Shown here one piece after another: positions 24,002-33,005 of a stretch of DNA of 64,000 nt. This DNA is from JBMOUD01 sp049319665 (GTDB lineage Bacteria; Pseudomonadota; Gammaproteobacteria; Enterobacterales; Enterobacteriaceae). How positions within the stretch are numbered: position 1 is the stretch's first letter; every line of letters starts with the position of its first letter. Location of the stretch: NCBI RefSeq assembly GCF_049319665.1, contig NZ_JBMOUD010000001.1, positions 62,001 through 126,000 of the forward strand, in the 5' to 3' direction. Made by a program: the position numbers and the translations under genes. A model generated the notes under the pieces. The model was not told the origin of the DNA. It saw only the letters and a list, made by a program, of their open reading frames with translations, and did not search any database.

Positions 24002-25801
24002 ATGACAGATTTGACGACGCAAGACCTCGCCCAGCCAGCATGGCAAACTCGTGATCATCTTGATGATCCAGTTATTGGCGAATTGCGTAACCGTTTTGGG
24101 CCAGAGGCCTTTACTGTTCAGCCGACTCGTACCGGTATCCCGGTGGTATGGGTAAAACGCGAACAGATACTGGAAATCATTACCTTCTTACGTAAATCGC
24201 CAAAACCTTATGTCATGCTTTACGATTTGCATGGCGTTGATGAGCGTTTACGTACTCACCGCGACGGTTTACCGGCCGCGGATTTTTCCGTTTTCTATCA
24301 CCTGATTTCCATTGAGCGTAACCGCGATATCATGCTCAAGGTTGCGCTGGCGGAAAACGATCTGCATTTGCCAACACTGACCAAGATTTTTGCTAATGCC
24401 AACTGGTATGAGCGCGAAACCTGGGAAATGTTTGGTATTACTTTTGATGGTCACCCACATCTGACGCGTATCATGATGCCGCAGACTTGGGAAGGACATC
24501 CGCTGCGCAAAGACTATCCTGCGCGCGCGACAGAGTTCGATCCGTTCGAACTGACCAAGCAAAAAGAAGATCTGGAAATGGAAGCGCTGACCTTCAAACC
24601 CGAAGAATGGGGCATGAAGCGCGGCACTGAAAACGAAGATTTCATGTTCCTTAACCTCGGTCCTAACCACCCATCTGCGCACGGTGCATTCCGTATTGTG
24701 ATGCAGCTTGATGGTGAAGAGATCGTCGACTGCGTACCAGATATCGGTTATCACCATCGTGGTGCTGAGAAAATGGGCGAACGCCAGTCTTGGCATAGCT
24801 ACATTCCCTACACTGACCGTATTGAATACCTTGGTGGTTGTGTTAACGAAATGCCTTACGTGCTGGCGGTTGAAAAACTGGCTGGAATCACCGTTGGCGA
24901 TCGTGTAAACACCATCCGCGTCATGCTGTCAGAGCTGTTCCGTATTAACAGCCACTTGTTGTACATCAGTACCTTTATTCAAGACGTCGGTGCGATGACA
25001 CCGGTCTTCTTCGCCTTTACCGACCGCCAGAAAATTTATGATGTTGTGGAAGCGATTACTGGCTTCCGTATGCACCCGGCTTGGTTCCGTATCGGTGGCG
25101 TTGCCCATGACCTGCCAAAAGGCTGGGATCGTTTGCTACGCGACTTCCTGGAGTGGATGCCAAAACGTCTTGACTCTTATGTTAAGGCTGCGCTGAAAAA
25201 CACCGTACTGATTGCTCGTGCTAAAGGTATCGCGGCTTACAACGCAGAAGATGCGTTAGCTTGGGGTACCACTGGCGCAGGTCTGCGTGCAACCGGTATC
25301 GATTTCGATGTGCGTAAATGGCGCCCATATTCTGGCTATGAGAACTTCGATTTTGAAGTGCCGGTCGGCGATGGTGTCAGCGATTGCTACTCACGTGTGA
25401 TGTTGAAAGTTGAAGAGATGTGGCAGAGCCTGCGCATTCTGCAACAGTGTCTGGACAACATGCCAGAAGGCCCATTCAAAGCCGATCACCCGTTGACTAC
25501 GCCCCCGCCAAAAGAGCGGACGTTGCAGCACATTGAAACGCTGATCACTCACTTCCTGCAAGTATCTTGGGGACCAGTGATGCCAGCGAACGAGTCGTTC
25601 CAGATGATCGAGGCGACCAAAGGGATCAACAGCTACTACCTGACCAGCGATGGCAGTACCATGAGTTATCGTACTCGCGTGCGTACCCCAAGCTTCCCAC
25701 ACTTGCAGCAGATCCCGTCAGTTATCCGTGGCAGCCTGGTATCCGACTTGGTCGTATATCTGGGCAGTATCGATTTTGTAATGTCAGATGTGGACCGCTA
25801 A
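24002..25801 (+). CDS. nuoC: NADH-quinone oxidoreductase fused subunit C/D
   Basis: A 599-residue fusion typical of Enterobacterales. The N-terminal NuoC part (about 1-190) contains the 30-kDa motif ERETWEMFGITFDGHPHLTRIMMP and GHPLRKDYP. A linker leads to the 49-kDa NuoD part (about 210-599) with NLGPNHPSAHGAFR, the quinone-site His and Tyr region, and the terminal GSIDFVMSDVDR. NuoD forms the quinone pocket with NuoB. There is no stop or frame change at the junction. Confidence 0.97.
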   Translation: MTDLTTQDLAQPAWQTRDHLDDPVIGELRNRFGPEAFTVQPTRTGIPVVWVKREQILEIITFLRKSPKPYVMLYDLHGVDERLRTHRDGLPAADFSVFYHLISIERNRDIMLKVALAENDLHLPTLTKIFANANWYERETWEMFGITFDGHPHLTRIMMPQTWEGHPLRKDYPARATEFDPFELTKQKEDLEMEALTFKPEEWGMKRGTENEDFMFLNLGPNHPSAHGAFRIVMQLDGEEIVDCVPDIGYHHRGAEKMGERQSWHSYIPYTDRIEYLGGCVNEMPYVLAVEKLAGITVGDRVNTIRVMLSELFRINSHLLYISTFIQDVGAMTPVFFAFTDRQKIYDVVEAITGFRMHPAWFRIGGVAHDLPKGWDRLLRDFLEWMPKRLDSYVKAALKNTVLIARAKGIAAYNAEDALAWGTTGAGLRATGIDFDVRKWRPYSGYENFDFEVPVGDGVSDCYSRVMLKVEEMWQSLRILQQCLDNMPEGPFKADHPLTTPPPKERTLQHIETLITHFLQVSWGPVMPANESFQMIEATKGINSYYLTSDGSTMSYRTRVRTPSFPHLQQIPSVIRGSLVSDLVVYLGSIDFVMSDVDR

Positions 25802-25803
25802 CG

Positions 25804-26352
25804 ATGACAGACTTAATAAATAACGGCGATAAAAACACCGACCTACAGTACATCAACGTTTCTGCCCCTGCGGTAAAGCCAACGTTTGAACTGAGCAGTG
25901 TGGAACGTGAAGCAATTGAGCATGAAAAGCACCACTACGAAGATGCGCGTGCCGTGTCGATCGAAGCGTTGAAGATCGTGCAAAAACAGCGTGGTTGGGT
26001 GCCAGATGGCGCTATTTACGCCATTGCAGAAATTCTTGATATTCCAGCGAGCGATGTAGAAGGCGTAGCCACTTTCTATAGCCAAATCTTCCGCCAGCCT
26101 GTTGGACGCCATGTGATCCGCTATTGCGATAGCGTTGTGTGCCATATCACCGGCTATCAGGGCATTCAGGCAGCGATTGAAGAAAAGCTGAAGATCAAAC
26201 CAGGCGAAACAACGGAAGATGGCCGCTTCACGCTGCTACCAACCTGTTGTCTGGGTAACTGTGATAAGAGTCCGACCATGATGATCGACGAAGACACTCA
26301 CAGCTATCTGAAGCCTGAAGAAATTGCAGAGCTTCTGGAGCGTTACTCATGA
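25804..26352 (+). CDS. nuoE: NADH-quinone oxidoreductase subunit E
   Basis: A 182-residue thioredoxin-like [2Fe-2S] subunit (cluster N1a) of the NADH-oxidising module. Ligands are in YCDSVVCHITG and CCLGNCDKSP. ATG 25804 follows the nuoCD stop by two bases; the open frame extends upstream inside nuoCD but that part is not homologous. The last codon overlaps the nuoF start (ATGA). The N-terminal tail is about 16 residues longer than in E. coli. Confidence 0.96.
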   Translation: MTDLINNGDKNTDLQYINVSAPAVKPTFELSSVEREAIEHEKHHYEDARAVSIEALKIVQKQRGWVPDGAIYAIAEILDIPASDVEGVATFYSQIFRQPVGRHVIRYCDSVVCHITGYQGIQAAIEEKLKIKPGETTEDGRFTLLPTCCLGNCDKSPTMMIDEDTHSYLKPEEIAELLERYS

Positions 26353-27713
26353 CAATCAACGGGTTTACCCCAAAAGTTATTCAGCGCACGCCGGAGATGC
26401 ACCCGCTGACTTGGCGTATGCGTGATGATGGTCAGCCTGTTTTTATCGATGAATATCGTAGTAAAAACGGCTACGCCGGTGCCGAAAAAGCGTTGAAAGG
26501 CATGGCTCCTGACGAAATCATTAATCAGGTTAAAGATGCTGGTCTGAAAGGTCGTGGCGGTGCAGGTTTCTCTACCGGTTTGAAGTGGAGCCTGATGCCT
26601 AAAGACGAGTCCATGAACATCCGTTATCTGCTGTGTAATGCTGATGAAATGGAGCCGGGCACCTATAAAGACCGTTTGCTGATGGAAAAAATGCCTCACC
26701 AACTGGTTGAAGGTATGCTGATCAGCGCATTCGCACTGAAAGCTTACCGCGGTTATATCTTCCTGCGCGGCGAATATATCGAAGCGGCAGTGAATTTGCG
26801 CCGTGCTATCGATGAAGCCAAAGCTGCCGGCCTGCTGGGTAAAAATATCCTCGGTACCGGTTTTGATTTTGAGCTGGTGGTTCATACCGGTGCGGGCCGC
26901 TATATTTGCGGTGAAGAAACGGCGCTGATCAACTCCCTTGAAGGCCGTCGTGCTAACCCACGTTCTAAACCACCTTTCCCTGCTTCGGCGGGTGTCTGGG
27001 GCAAGCCAACCTGCGTAAACAATGTCGAAACCCTGTCTAACGTTCCGGCAATCATTGCTAATGGCGTTGACTGGTACAAGGGCATTTCTACCAGTGAAGA
27101 CGCTGGTACCAAGATGATGGGCTTCTCAGGTCGTGTGAAGAACCCTGGCGTATGGGAATTACCTTTCGGTACTACCGCGCGCGAAATTCTTGAAGATTAT
27201 GCCGGCGGCATGCGCGATGGGCTGAAATTTAAAGCCTGGCAGCCAGGCGGTGCAGGGACTGACTTCCTGACTGAACAACACCTCGATTTGCCGATGGAAT
27301 TCGGCACCATTGGTAAAGCTGGCAGCCGTTTAGGTACTGCGTTGGCAATGGCGGTGGACCATGAGATTGGCATGGTATCGCTGGTGCGTAACCTGGAAGA
27401 GTTCTTTGCTCGTGAATCCTGTGGCTGGTGTACGCCGTGCCGCGACGGATTGCCGTGGAGCGTCAAAATATTGCGCGCACTTGAGCGTGGCGAAGGTCAG
27501 CCAGGGGATATTGAAACCCTTGAGCAACTTTGCCGCCAACTTGGCCCGGGTAAAACGTTCTGTGCTCATGCGCCGGGTGCTGTTGAACCGCTGCAAAGTG
27601 CGATCAAGTACTTCCGCGGCGAGTTTGAAGCCGGAATAGCCAAACAGGTTTACAACAACGCACGCAGTATTGGCGGTATTCAGCCGAATAACCTGCTTAA
27701 AGAGCGTTGGTAA
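26349..27713 (+). CDS. nuoF: NADH-quinone oxidoreductase subunit F
   Basis: A 454-residue catalytic subunit that binds NADH, FMN and the [4Fe-4S] cluster N3. The nucleotide/FMN motif is GLKGRGGAGFSTGLKW, followed by CNADEMEPGTYKDR and GAGRYICGEETALINSLEG. The cluster cysteines are in ESCGWCTPCRDG and the later FCAHAPGA. It overlaps nuoE by 4 bp (translational coupling). A 154-bp gap separates it from nuoG. Confidence 0.97.
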   Translation: MTINGFTPKVIQRTPEMHPLTWRMRDDGQPVFIDEYRSKNGYAGAEKALKGMAPDEIINQVKDAGLKGRGGAGFSTGLKWSLMPKDESMNIRYLLCNADEMEPGTYKDRLLMEKMPHQLVEGMLISAFALKAYRGYIFLRGEYIEAAVNLRRAIDEAKAAGLLGKNILGTGFDFELVVHTGAGRYICGEETALINSLEGRRANPRSKPPFPASAGVWGKPTCVNNVETLSNVPAIIANGVDWYKGISTSEDAGTKMMGFSGRVKNPGVWELPFGTTAREILEDYAGGMRDGLKFKAWQPGGAGTDFLTEQHLDLPMEFGTIGKAGSRLGTALAMAVDHEIGMVSLVRNLEEFFARESCGWCTPCRDGLPWSVKILRALERGEGQPGDIETLEQLCRQLGPGKTFCAHAPGAVEPLQSAIKYFRGEFEAGIAKQVYNNARSIGGIQPNNLLKERW

Positions 27714-27867
27714 TTAGTCGTTAAGGCAACTATTGGCGGACGGTGAGCCCGCTAAAAAGAGATAAGCCCTGTATTAGGGGCAGGTTGCCAAACTGATAAT
27801 CACCAACCCGGCCAGAATTTTTGATTAACGCCCGCGATAAAGTGGGCCTCATGGAAGCATGCTGACT

Positions 27868-30594
27868 ATGGCTACGATTCATGTAGACGGCAAAGAATAC
27901 GATGTTAACGGAGCGGACAACCTTCTACAGGCTTGCCTCTCTCTTGGCCTTGATATTCCTTATTTTTGCTGGCATCCGGCGCTAGGAAGCGTCGGCGCTT
28001 GCCGCCAATGTGCGGTTAAGCAATACCAAAACGCGGAAGATACTCGCGGTCGTTTGGTGATGTCATGTATGACGCCTGCGTCTGATGGAACCTTTATTTC
28101 CATCGACGATCAGGAAGCCAAACAGTTCCGTGAAAGCGTGGTTGAGTGGTTAATGACTAATCACCCTCACGACTGCCCAGTCTGTGAGGAAGGGGGGAAC
28201 TGTCATCTGCAGGATATGACAGTGATGACCGGCCACAGTATGCGCCGTTACCGCTTCACCAAACGTACTCATAACAACCAAGACCTCGGTCCGTTTATTT
28301 CTCACGAAATGAACCGTTGTATCGCCTGTTATCGCTGCGTCCGTTATTACAAGGATTATGCTGACGGTACTGATTTGGGTGTTTATGGTGCGCATGACAA
28401 CGTCTACTTTGGTCGCCCAGAAGACGGTCCGCTGGAAAGCGAATTCTCGGGTAACCTGGTTGAAGTCTGTCCAACCGGTGTGTTCACCGATAAAACGCAT
28501 TCTGAGCGCTATAACCGTAAATGGGACATGCAGTTTGCCCCAAGCGTGTGCCATCAGTGCAGCGTAGGCTGTAATACCAGCCCTGGTGAGCGCTACGGTG
28601 AATTACGCCGTATCGAAAACCGTTACAACGGTACCGTAAACCACTACTTCCTTTGTGACCGTGGTCGCTTTGGTTATGGTTACGTTAATCTGAAAGATCG
28701 TCCTAAAAAACCACAGCAACGCCGTGGTAATGACTGGATCGAGCTTAATGCCGAGCAGGCGATGCAAGGTGCTGCCGATATTCTGCGTCAGGCAGAGAAA
28801 ACTATCGGTATCGGTTCGCCGCGTGCCAGCCTGGAAAGTAACTTCGCATTGCGTCAACTCGTTGGTGCTGAGAACTTTTATACCGGTATCAGCGCACAAG
28901 AGCAGGGTCGTCTTGACTTGATGCTCAATGTGTTGAAAAACAGCGGTGTTCACACGCCAGCGCTGCGCGAAATTGAAGAATATGATGCCGTGTTGGTGTT
29001 GGGTGAAGACTTGACGCAAACCGGTGCGCGTATTGCGCTGTCCGTTCGTCAGGCTGTGAAAGGCAAAGCTCGTGCAATGGCTGCGGCGCAGCGCGTTGCA
29101 GACTGGCAGATTGCTGCAATACAAAACATTGGCCAGCATTCTAAGCATCCGCTGTTTATCACTAACGTTGATAACACCAAACTCGACGACATCGCCGCTT
29201 ACAACTATCGCGCGCCGGTGGATGAACAAGCACGTTTTGGCTTTGCTATCGCCAATGCTATTGATTCATCTGCGCCTGCGGTGACGGATTTGGCTGAAGG
29301 GCTAAATAAGAAAGTTGATGTCATCGTACAAGCGCTGACCGGAGCAAGAAAACCGTTAATCATCACCGGTAGCAATGCAGGTAGTGATGCGATTATTGCG
29401 GCTGCCGCTAACGTTGCTAAAGCGTTGAAAGTCCGTGGTCTGGATGTCGGCATTACCTTCGTTGCTTCCTCTGCTAACAGCATCGGCTTGGCAATGATGG
29501 GCGGCGGCTCGCTAGATGATGCACTTAATGTGTTGGAAGCCGGCGGTGTTGATAGCGCCATCGTGATGGAAAATGATCTTTATCGTCATGCGCCATTGGC
29601 TAAAGTTGACTCTGCACTTGATAAGGTTAAAAACCTGTTAGTGCTTGATCATCAACGTACCAGCATTATGGATAAAGCGCGTTTGATCCTGCCTGCTGCG
29701 AGTTTTGCAGAGAGTGACGGTACACTGGTCAATCAGGAAGGTCGCGCTCAGCGCTTCTTCCAGGTTTATGATCCTGCCTACTACGATACGACAGTCAGCA
29801 TGCTCGAAAGCTGGCGTTGGTTGCATTCTCTGGAATCAACGATCAACAGCCGCGAAATCGACTGGACACAGTTGGATCATGTCATCGCCGCTTGTGTTAA
29901 CGAACTGCCACAATTGCAGGGTATTGTTGATGCGGCTCCAGATGCTAGTTTCCGTATCCGTGGTCAAAAACTGGCGCGTTCTCCGCATCGTTCCAGTGGT
30001 CGTACCGCTATGCGCGCTAATATCAGCGTACATGAGCCGCGTCAGCCACAAGATAAAGACACTATGTTTGCCTTCTCAATGGAAGGGAACAACAGCCCAA
30101 CCGCTAATCGTCAGCAGATTCCATTTGCCTGGGCTCCAGGTTGGAACTCACCACAAGCCTGGAACAAATTCCAGAGCGAAGTGGGTGGCAAGCTGCGTCA
30201 CGGTGATCCAGGTGTGCGTCTGATCGAAGCGGGTGAGGGGAGTCTTGAGTACTTTACTCAAATTCCTGCTGCTTTCGTTGCTGGCAATCAACACTGGCGT
30301 GTTGCGCCTTACTACCACCTGTTTGGTAGTGAAGAGATGTCACAACGTTCTGCTGTTATCCAAAGCCGTATGCCGCAAGCCTACGTCATGGTTAACCCAG
30401 AAGATGCGGCCGCTCTCGGTGTCAATCAAGGAACGCAGGTTGAGTTTACCTGTGCAGGTCAAACCCTGACGTTGCCTGTTCGTCTGAGCGCCACCCTTAA
30501 TCAAGGGCAGCTAGGTTTACCACTGGGCTTACCGGGTATTCCTCCGGTGCTGGTGGGCGCAACGATTGAAAATCTGCGGGAGGCAACCCGATGA
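27868..30594 (+). CDS. nuoG: NADH-quinone oxidoreductase subunit G
   Basis: A 908-residue Fe-S subunit. The N-terminal ferredoxin domain has [2Fe-2S] ligands Cys34, Cys45, Cys48 and Cys67. Then come the His-Cys3 cluster (HDCPVCEEGGNCHLQD), two [4Fe-4S] motifs (CIACYRCVRYYKD, CPTGVFTDKT), the extra N7-type cluster CHQCSVGCNTSPGER, and a molybdopterin-oxidoreductase-like domain without cofactor function. ATG 27868 is chosen over an in-frame ATG at 27859 because GGAAG is about 10 nt before it and the protein then begins MATIHVDGKEY as in E. coli. The stop overlaps the nuoH start. Confidence 0.96.
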   Translation: MATIHVDGKEYDVNGADNLLQACLSLGLDIPYFCWHPALGSVGACRQCAVKQYQNAEDTRGRLVMSCMTPASDGTFISIDDQEAKQFRESVVEWLMTNHPHDCPVCEEGGNCHLQDMTVMTGHSMRRYRFTKRTHNNQDLGPFISHEMNRCIACYRCVRYYKDYADGTDLGVYGAHDNVYFGRPEDGPLESEFSGNLVEVCPTGVFTDKTHSERYNRKWDMQFAPSVCHQCSVGCNTSPGERYGELRRIENRYNGTVNHYFLCDRGRFGYGYVNLKDRPKKPQQRRGNDWIELNAEQAMQGAADILRQAEKTIGIGSPRASLESNFALRQLVGAENFYTGISAQEQGRLDLMLNVLKNSGVHTPALREIEEYDAVLVLGEDLTQTGARIALSVRQAVKGKARAMAAAQRVADWQIAAIQNIGQHSKHPLFITNVDNTKLDDIAAYNYRAPVDEQARFGFAIANAIDSSAPAVTDLAEGLNKKVDVIVQALTGARKPLIITGSNAGSDAIIAAAANVAKALKVRGLDVGITFVASSANSIGLAMMGGGSLDDALNVLEAGGVDSAIVMENDLYRHAPLAKVDSALDKVKNLLVLDHQRTSIMDKARLILPAASFAESDGTLVNQEGRAQRFFQVYDPAYYDTTVSMLESWRWLHSLESTINSREIDWTQLDHVIAACVNELPQLQGIVDAAPDASFRIRGQKLARSPHRSSGRTAMRANISVHEPRQPQDKDTMFAFSMEGNNSPTANRQQIPFAWAPGWNSPQAWNKFQSEVGGKLRHGDPGVRLIEAGEGSLEYFTQIPAAFVAGNQHWRVAPYYHLFGSEEMSQRSAVIQSRMPQAYVMVNPEDAAALGVNQGTQVEFTCAGQTLTLPVRLSATLNQGQLGLPLGLPGIPPVLVGATIENLREATR

Positions 30595-31577
30595 GTTGGT
30601 TTACACCGGAAGTGATCGAAACAATTATTGCCGTCGTTAAAGCGGTGGTGATTTTGCTTGTGGTTGTCGGCGTTGGTGCGTTTATGAGTTTTGCTGAACG
30701 TCGCTTGCTTGGCCTGTTCCAAAACCGATACGGACCAAACCGTGTCGGTTGGGGCGGCTCACTGCAATTAGTTGCCGACATGATCAAAATGTTCTTTAAA
30801 GAGGACTGGGTGCCGCGCTTTACCGATCGCATGATCTTTACGCTGGCACCGATGATCGCTTTCAGCTCAATGCTGGCAGCATTCGCTATCGTTCCTGTTG
30901 CACCGACTTGGTACGGCGCGAACCTTAATATCGGTATTTTGTTCTTCCTGATGATGGCAGGCCTGGCAGTTTATGGTGTGTTATTTGCAGGTTGGTCAAG
31001 TAACAACAAATACTCGTTATTAGGTGCGGTACGTGCTTCGGCCCAGACGCTGAGCTATGAAGTGTTCCTCGGTCTATCAATGATGGGTGTTGTTGCTCAG
31101 GCAGGTTCATTCAATCTGCAAGACATTGTGATTTCACAAGCGCATATGTGGAACATCATCCCGCAATTCTTTGGCTTCTTAACCTTTGCGATTGCCGGTG
31201 TGGCCGTGTGTCACCGTCATCCATTTGACCAACCAGAAGCTGAGCAAGAGTTGTCTGATGGTTATCACATCGAATATTCCGGCATGAAGTTCGGTCTGTT
31301 CTTTGTCGGTGAATACATCGGGATTGTGACCGTTTCTGCACTGATCGTGACGCTGTTCTTCGGCGGCTGGCAGGGTCCATTCTTGCCTCCGTTTATTTGG
31401 TTCGCGCTGAAAACTGCCTTCTTCATGGTGATGTTCATTTTGATCCGTGCAGCATTGCCGCGTCCTCGCTATGACCAGGTTATGTCATTCGGCTGGAAAA
31501 TCTGCCTGCCGCTGACGTTATTGAACCTGCTGGCGACCGCTGCGGTCATTTTGTACAACGCGCACTCTTTGCCGTAA
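30591..31577 (+). CDS. nuoH: NADH-quinone oxidoreductase subunit H
   Basis: A 328-residue membrane subunit with eight predicted helices, linking the quinone site to the proton pumps. Conserved: GAFMSFAERRLLGLFQNRYGP, an acidic cytoplasmic loop (HPFDQPEAEQELSDGYHIEYSGMKFGLFFVGEY) and PRPRYDQVMSFGWK. It overlaps the nuoG stop by 4 bp. Confidence 0.97.
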   Translation: MSWFTPEVIETIIAVVKAVVILLVVVGVGAFMSFAERRLLGLFQNRYGPNRVGWGGSLQLVADMIKMFFKEDWVPRFTDRMIFTLAPMIAFSSMLAAFAIVPVAPTWYGANLNIGILFFLMMAGLAVYGVLFAGWSSNNKYSLLGAVRASAQTLSYEVFLGLSMMGVVAQAGSFNLQDIVISQAHMWNIIPQFFGFLTFAIAGVAVCHRHPFDQPEAEQELSDGYHIEYSGMKFGLFFVGEYIGIVTVSALIVTLFFGGWQGPFLPPFIWFALKTAFFMVMFILIRAALPRPRYDQVMSFGWKICLPLTLLNLLATAAVILYNAHSLP

Positions 31578-31596
31578 ATAATTGGGGCGAAAAACC

Positions 31597-32139
31597 ATGA
31601 CATTGAAAGAGTTACTCGTCGGCTTTGGTACCCAGGTTCGTAGCCTGTGGATGATCGGGCTGCACACATTCTCCAAGCGCGAAACGCTGATGTACCCGGA
31701 AGAGCCGGTTTATTTGCCGCCTCGTTACCGTGGGCGCATCGTGTTAACTCGCGATCCAGACGGTGAAGAGCGTTGCGTAGCTTGTAACCTGTGTGCTGTT
31801 GCTTGTCCGGTTGGCTGTATTTCACTACAGAAAGCCGAGATGAAAGACGGTCGCTGGTATCCAGAGTTCTTCCGCATCAACTTCTCTCGCTGTATTTTTT
31901 GCGGCCTGTGTGAAGAAGCTTGTCCTACTACCGCTATCCAGTTAACACCGGATTTCGAGCTGGGCGAGTTTAAGCGTCAGGACTTGGTATACGAGAAAGA
32001 AGATTTGCTGATTTCTGGTCCGGGTAAATATCCGGAATATAACTTCTACCGGATGGCCGGTATGGCAATTGACGGCAAGTCGAAAGGCGATGCAGAAAAT
32101 GAAGCCAAACCGATCAACGTCAAAGGCCTGATGCCTTAA
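31597..32139 (+). CDS. nuoI: NADH-quinone oxidoreductase subunit I
   Basis: A 180-residue ferredoxin-like subunit binding clusters N6a and N6b. Two CxxCxxCxxxCP motifs are visible: CVACNLCAVACP and CIFCGLCEEACP. ATG 31597 gives the same length and N-terminus (MTLKELLVGFGTQ) as E. coli; an upstream in-frame non-ATG extension is not conserved. It lies 19 bp after nuoH. Confidence 0.97.
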   Translation: MTLKELLVGFGTQVRSLWMIGLHTFSKRETLMYPEEPVYLPPRYRGRIVLTRDPDGEERCVACNLCAVACPVGCISLQKAEMKDGRWYPEFFRINFSRCIFCGLCEEACPTTAIQLTPDFELGEFKRQDLVYEKEDLLISGPGKYPEYNFYRMAGMAIDGKSKGDAENEAKPINVKGLMP

Positions 32140-32151
32140 GGAGCCGCAAGC

Positions 32152-32706
32152 ATGGAATTTGCATTTTATATTGCAGCCTTGGTGGCCGTGTTGGCGACGT
32201 TGCGCGTAATAACGCATACCAATCCGGTGCATGCACTGCTGTACCTCATTGTTTCACTGTTAGCCATCGCTGCGGTGTTCTTCTCGCTCGGCGCCTATTT
32301 TGCCGGTGCGTTGGAAATCGTTGTGTACGCCGGGGCCATTATGGTGCTGTTCGTATTTGTGGTGATGATGCTCAACTTGGGTAATGTCCAAGAGCAGGAA
32401 CGCGCATGGCTGAAGCCTTCTACCTGGATCGGACCCTCGATTCTGGCGTTGGTGTTACTCGCCGTCATTATCGCGTCTATCCACGGTCTTCCGGGCAGCG
32501 AAATTAAAGGCACGATTGTTGATGCTAAAGCGGTCGGCATTAGCCTGTTTGGGCCTTATGTATTGGCAGTGGAATTGGCGTCAATGTTGCTTCTTGCAGG
32601 GTTGGTGGTTGCCTTCCATATTGGCCGTGAACACAAACCGGGTGAAGTATTGAATACCGCACCTGGCAGTGAAATGGCGAAGAGAAAAACGGAGGAGAGA
32701 GCATGA
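32152..32706 (+). CDS. nuoJ: NADH-quinone oxidoreductase subunit J
   Basis: A 184-residue membrane subunit with five helices, including EIVVYAGAIMVLFVFVVMMLNLG, the helix whose pi-bulge region is implicated in coupling. The C-terminal tail is charged. Preceded by AAGGAG and overlapping nuoK by 4 bp. Confidence 0.96.
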   Translation: MEFAFYIAALVAVLATLRVITHTNPVHALLYLIVSLLAIAAVFFSLGAYFAGALEIVVYAGAIMVLFVFVVMMLNLGNVQEQERAWLKPSTWIGPSILALVLLAVIIASIHGLPGSEIKGTIVDAKAVGISLFGPYVLAVELASMLLLAGLVVAFHIGREHKPGEVLNTAPGSEMAKRKTEERA

Positions 32707-33005
32707 TCCCTCTACAGCATGGCCTAATTCTGGCGGCTATTTTGTTCGTGTTAGGGCTTACCGGTCTGTTAGTCCGTCGTAATCTGCTGTTTATGTTGAT
32801 AAGCCTTGAAGTGATGATCAATGCGGCAGCGCTGGCATTTATCGTTGCCGGTAGCTATTGGGGGCAGGCAGATGCACAGGTGATGTATATCCTGGCAATT
32901 AGCTTAGCCGCAGCGGAGGCCAGTATTGGTCTGGCGTTGTTGCTACAGCTCTACCGTCGTCGTCATACCCTGAATATTGACACTATCAGTGAGATGCACG
33001 GATGA
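32703..33005 (+). CDS. nuoK: NADH-quinone oxidoreductase subunit K
   Basis: A 100-residue, three-helix subunit. The conserved membrane glutamates of the proton channel are in ISLEVMINAAALAF and AAAEASIGLALLLQLYRR. Start and stop overlap nuoJ and nuoL by 4 bp each. Confidence 0.97.
   Translation: MIPLQHGLILAAILFVLGLTGLLVRRNLLFMLISLEVMINAAALAFIVAGSYWGQADAQVMYILAISLAAAEASIGLALLLQLYRRRHTLNIDTISEMHG

Noticed and set aside
25567..25803. Upstream extension of the nuoE frame
   Set aside because: It lies entirely within nuoCD, is not homologous to NuoE, and ATG 25804 gives the family N-terminus.
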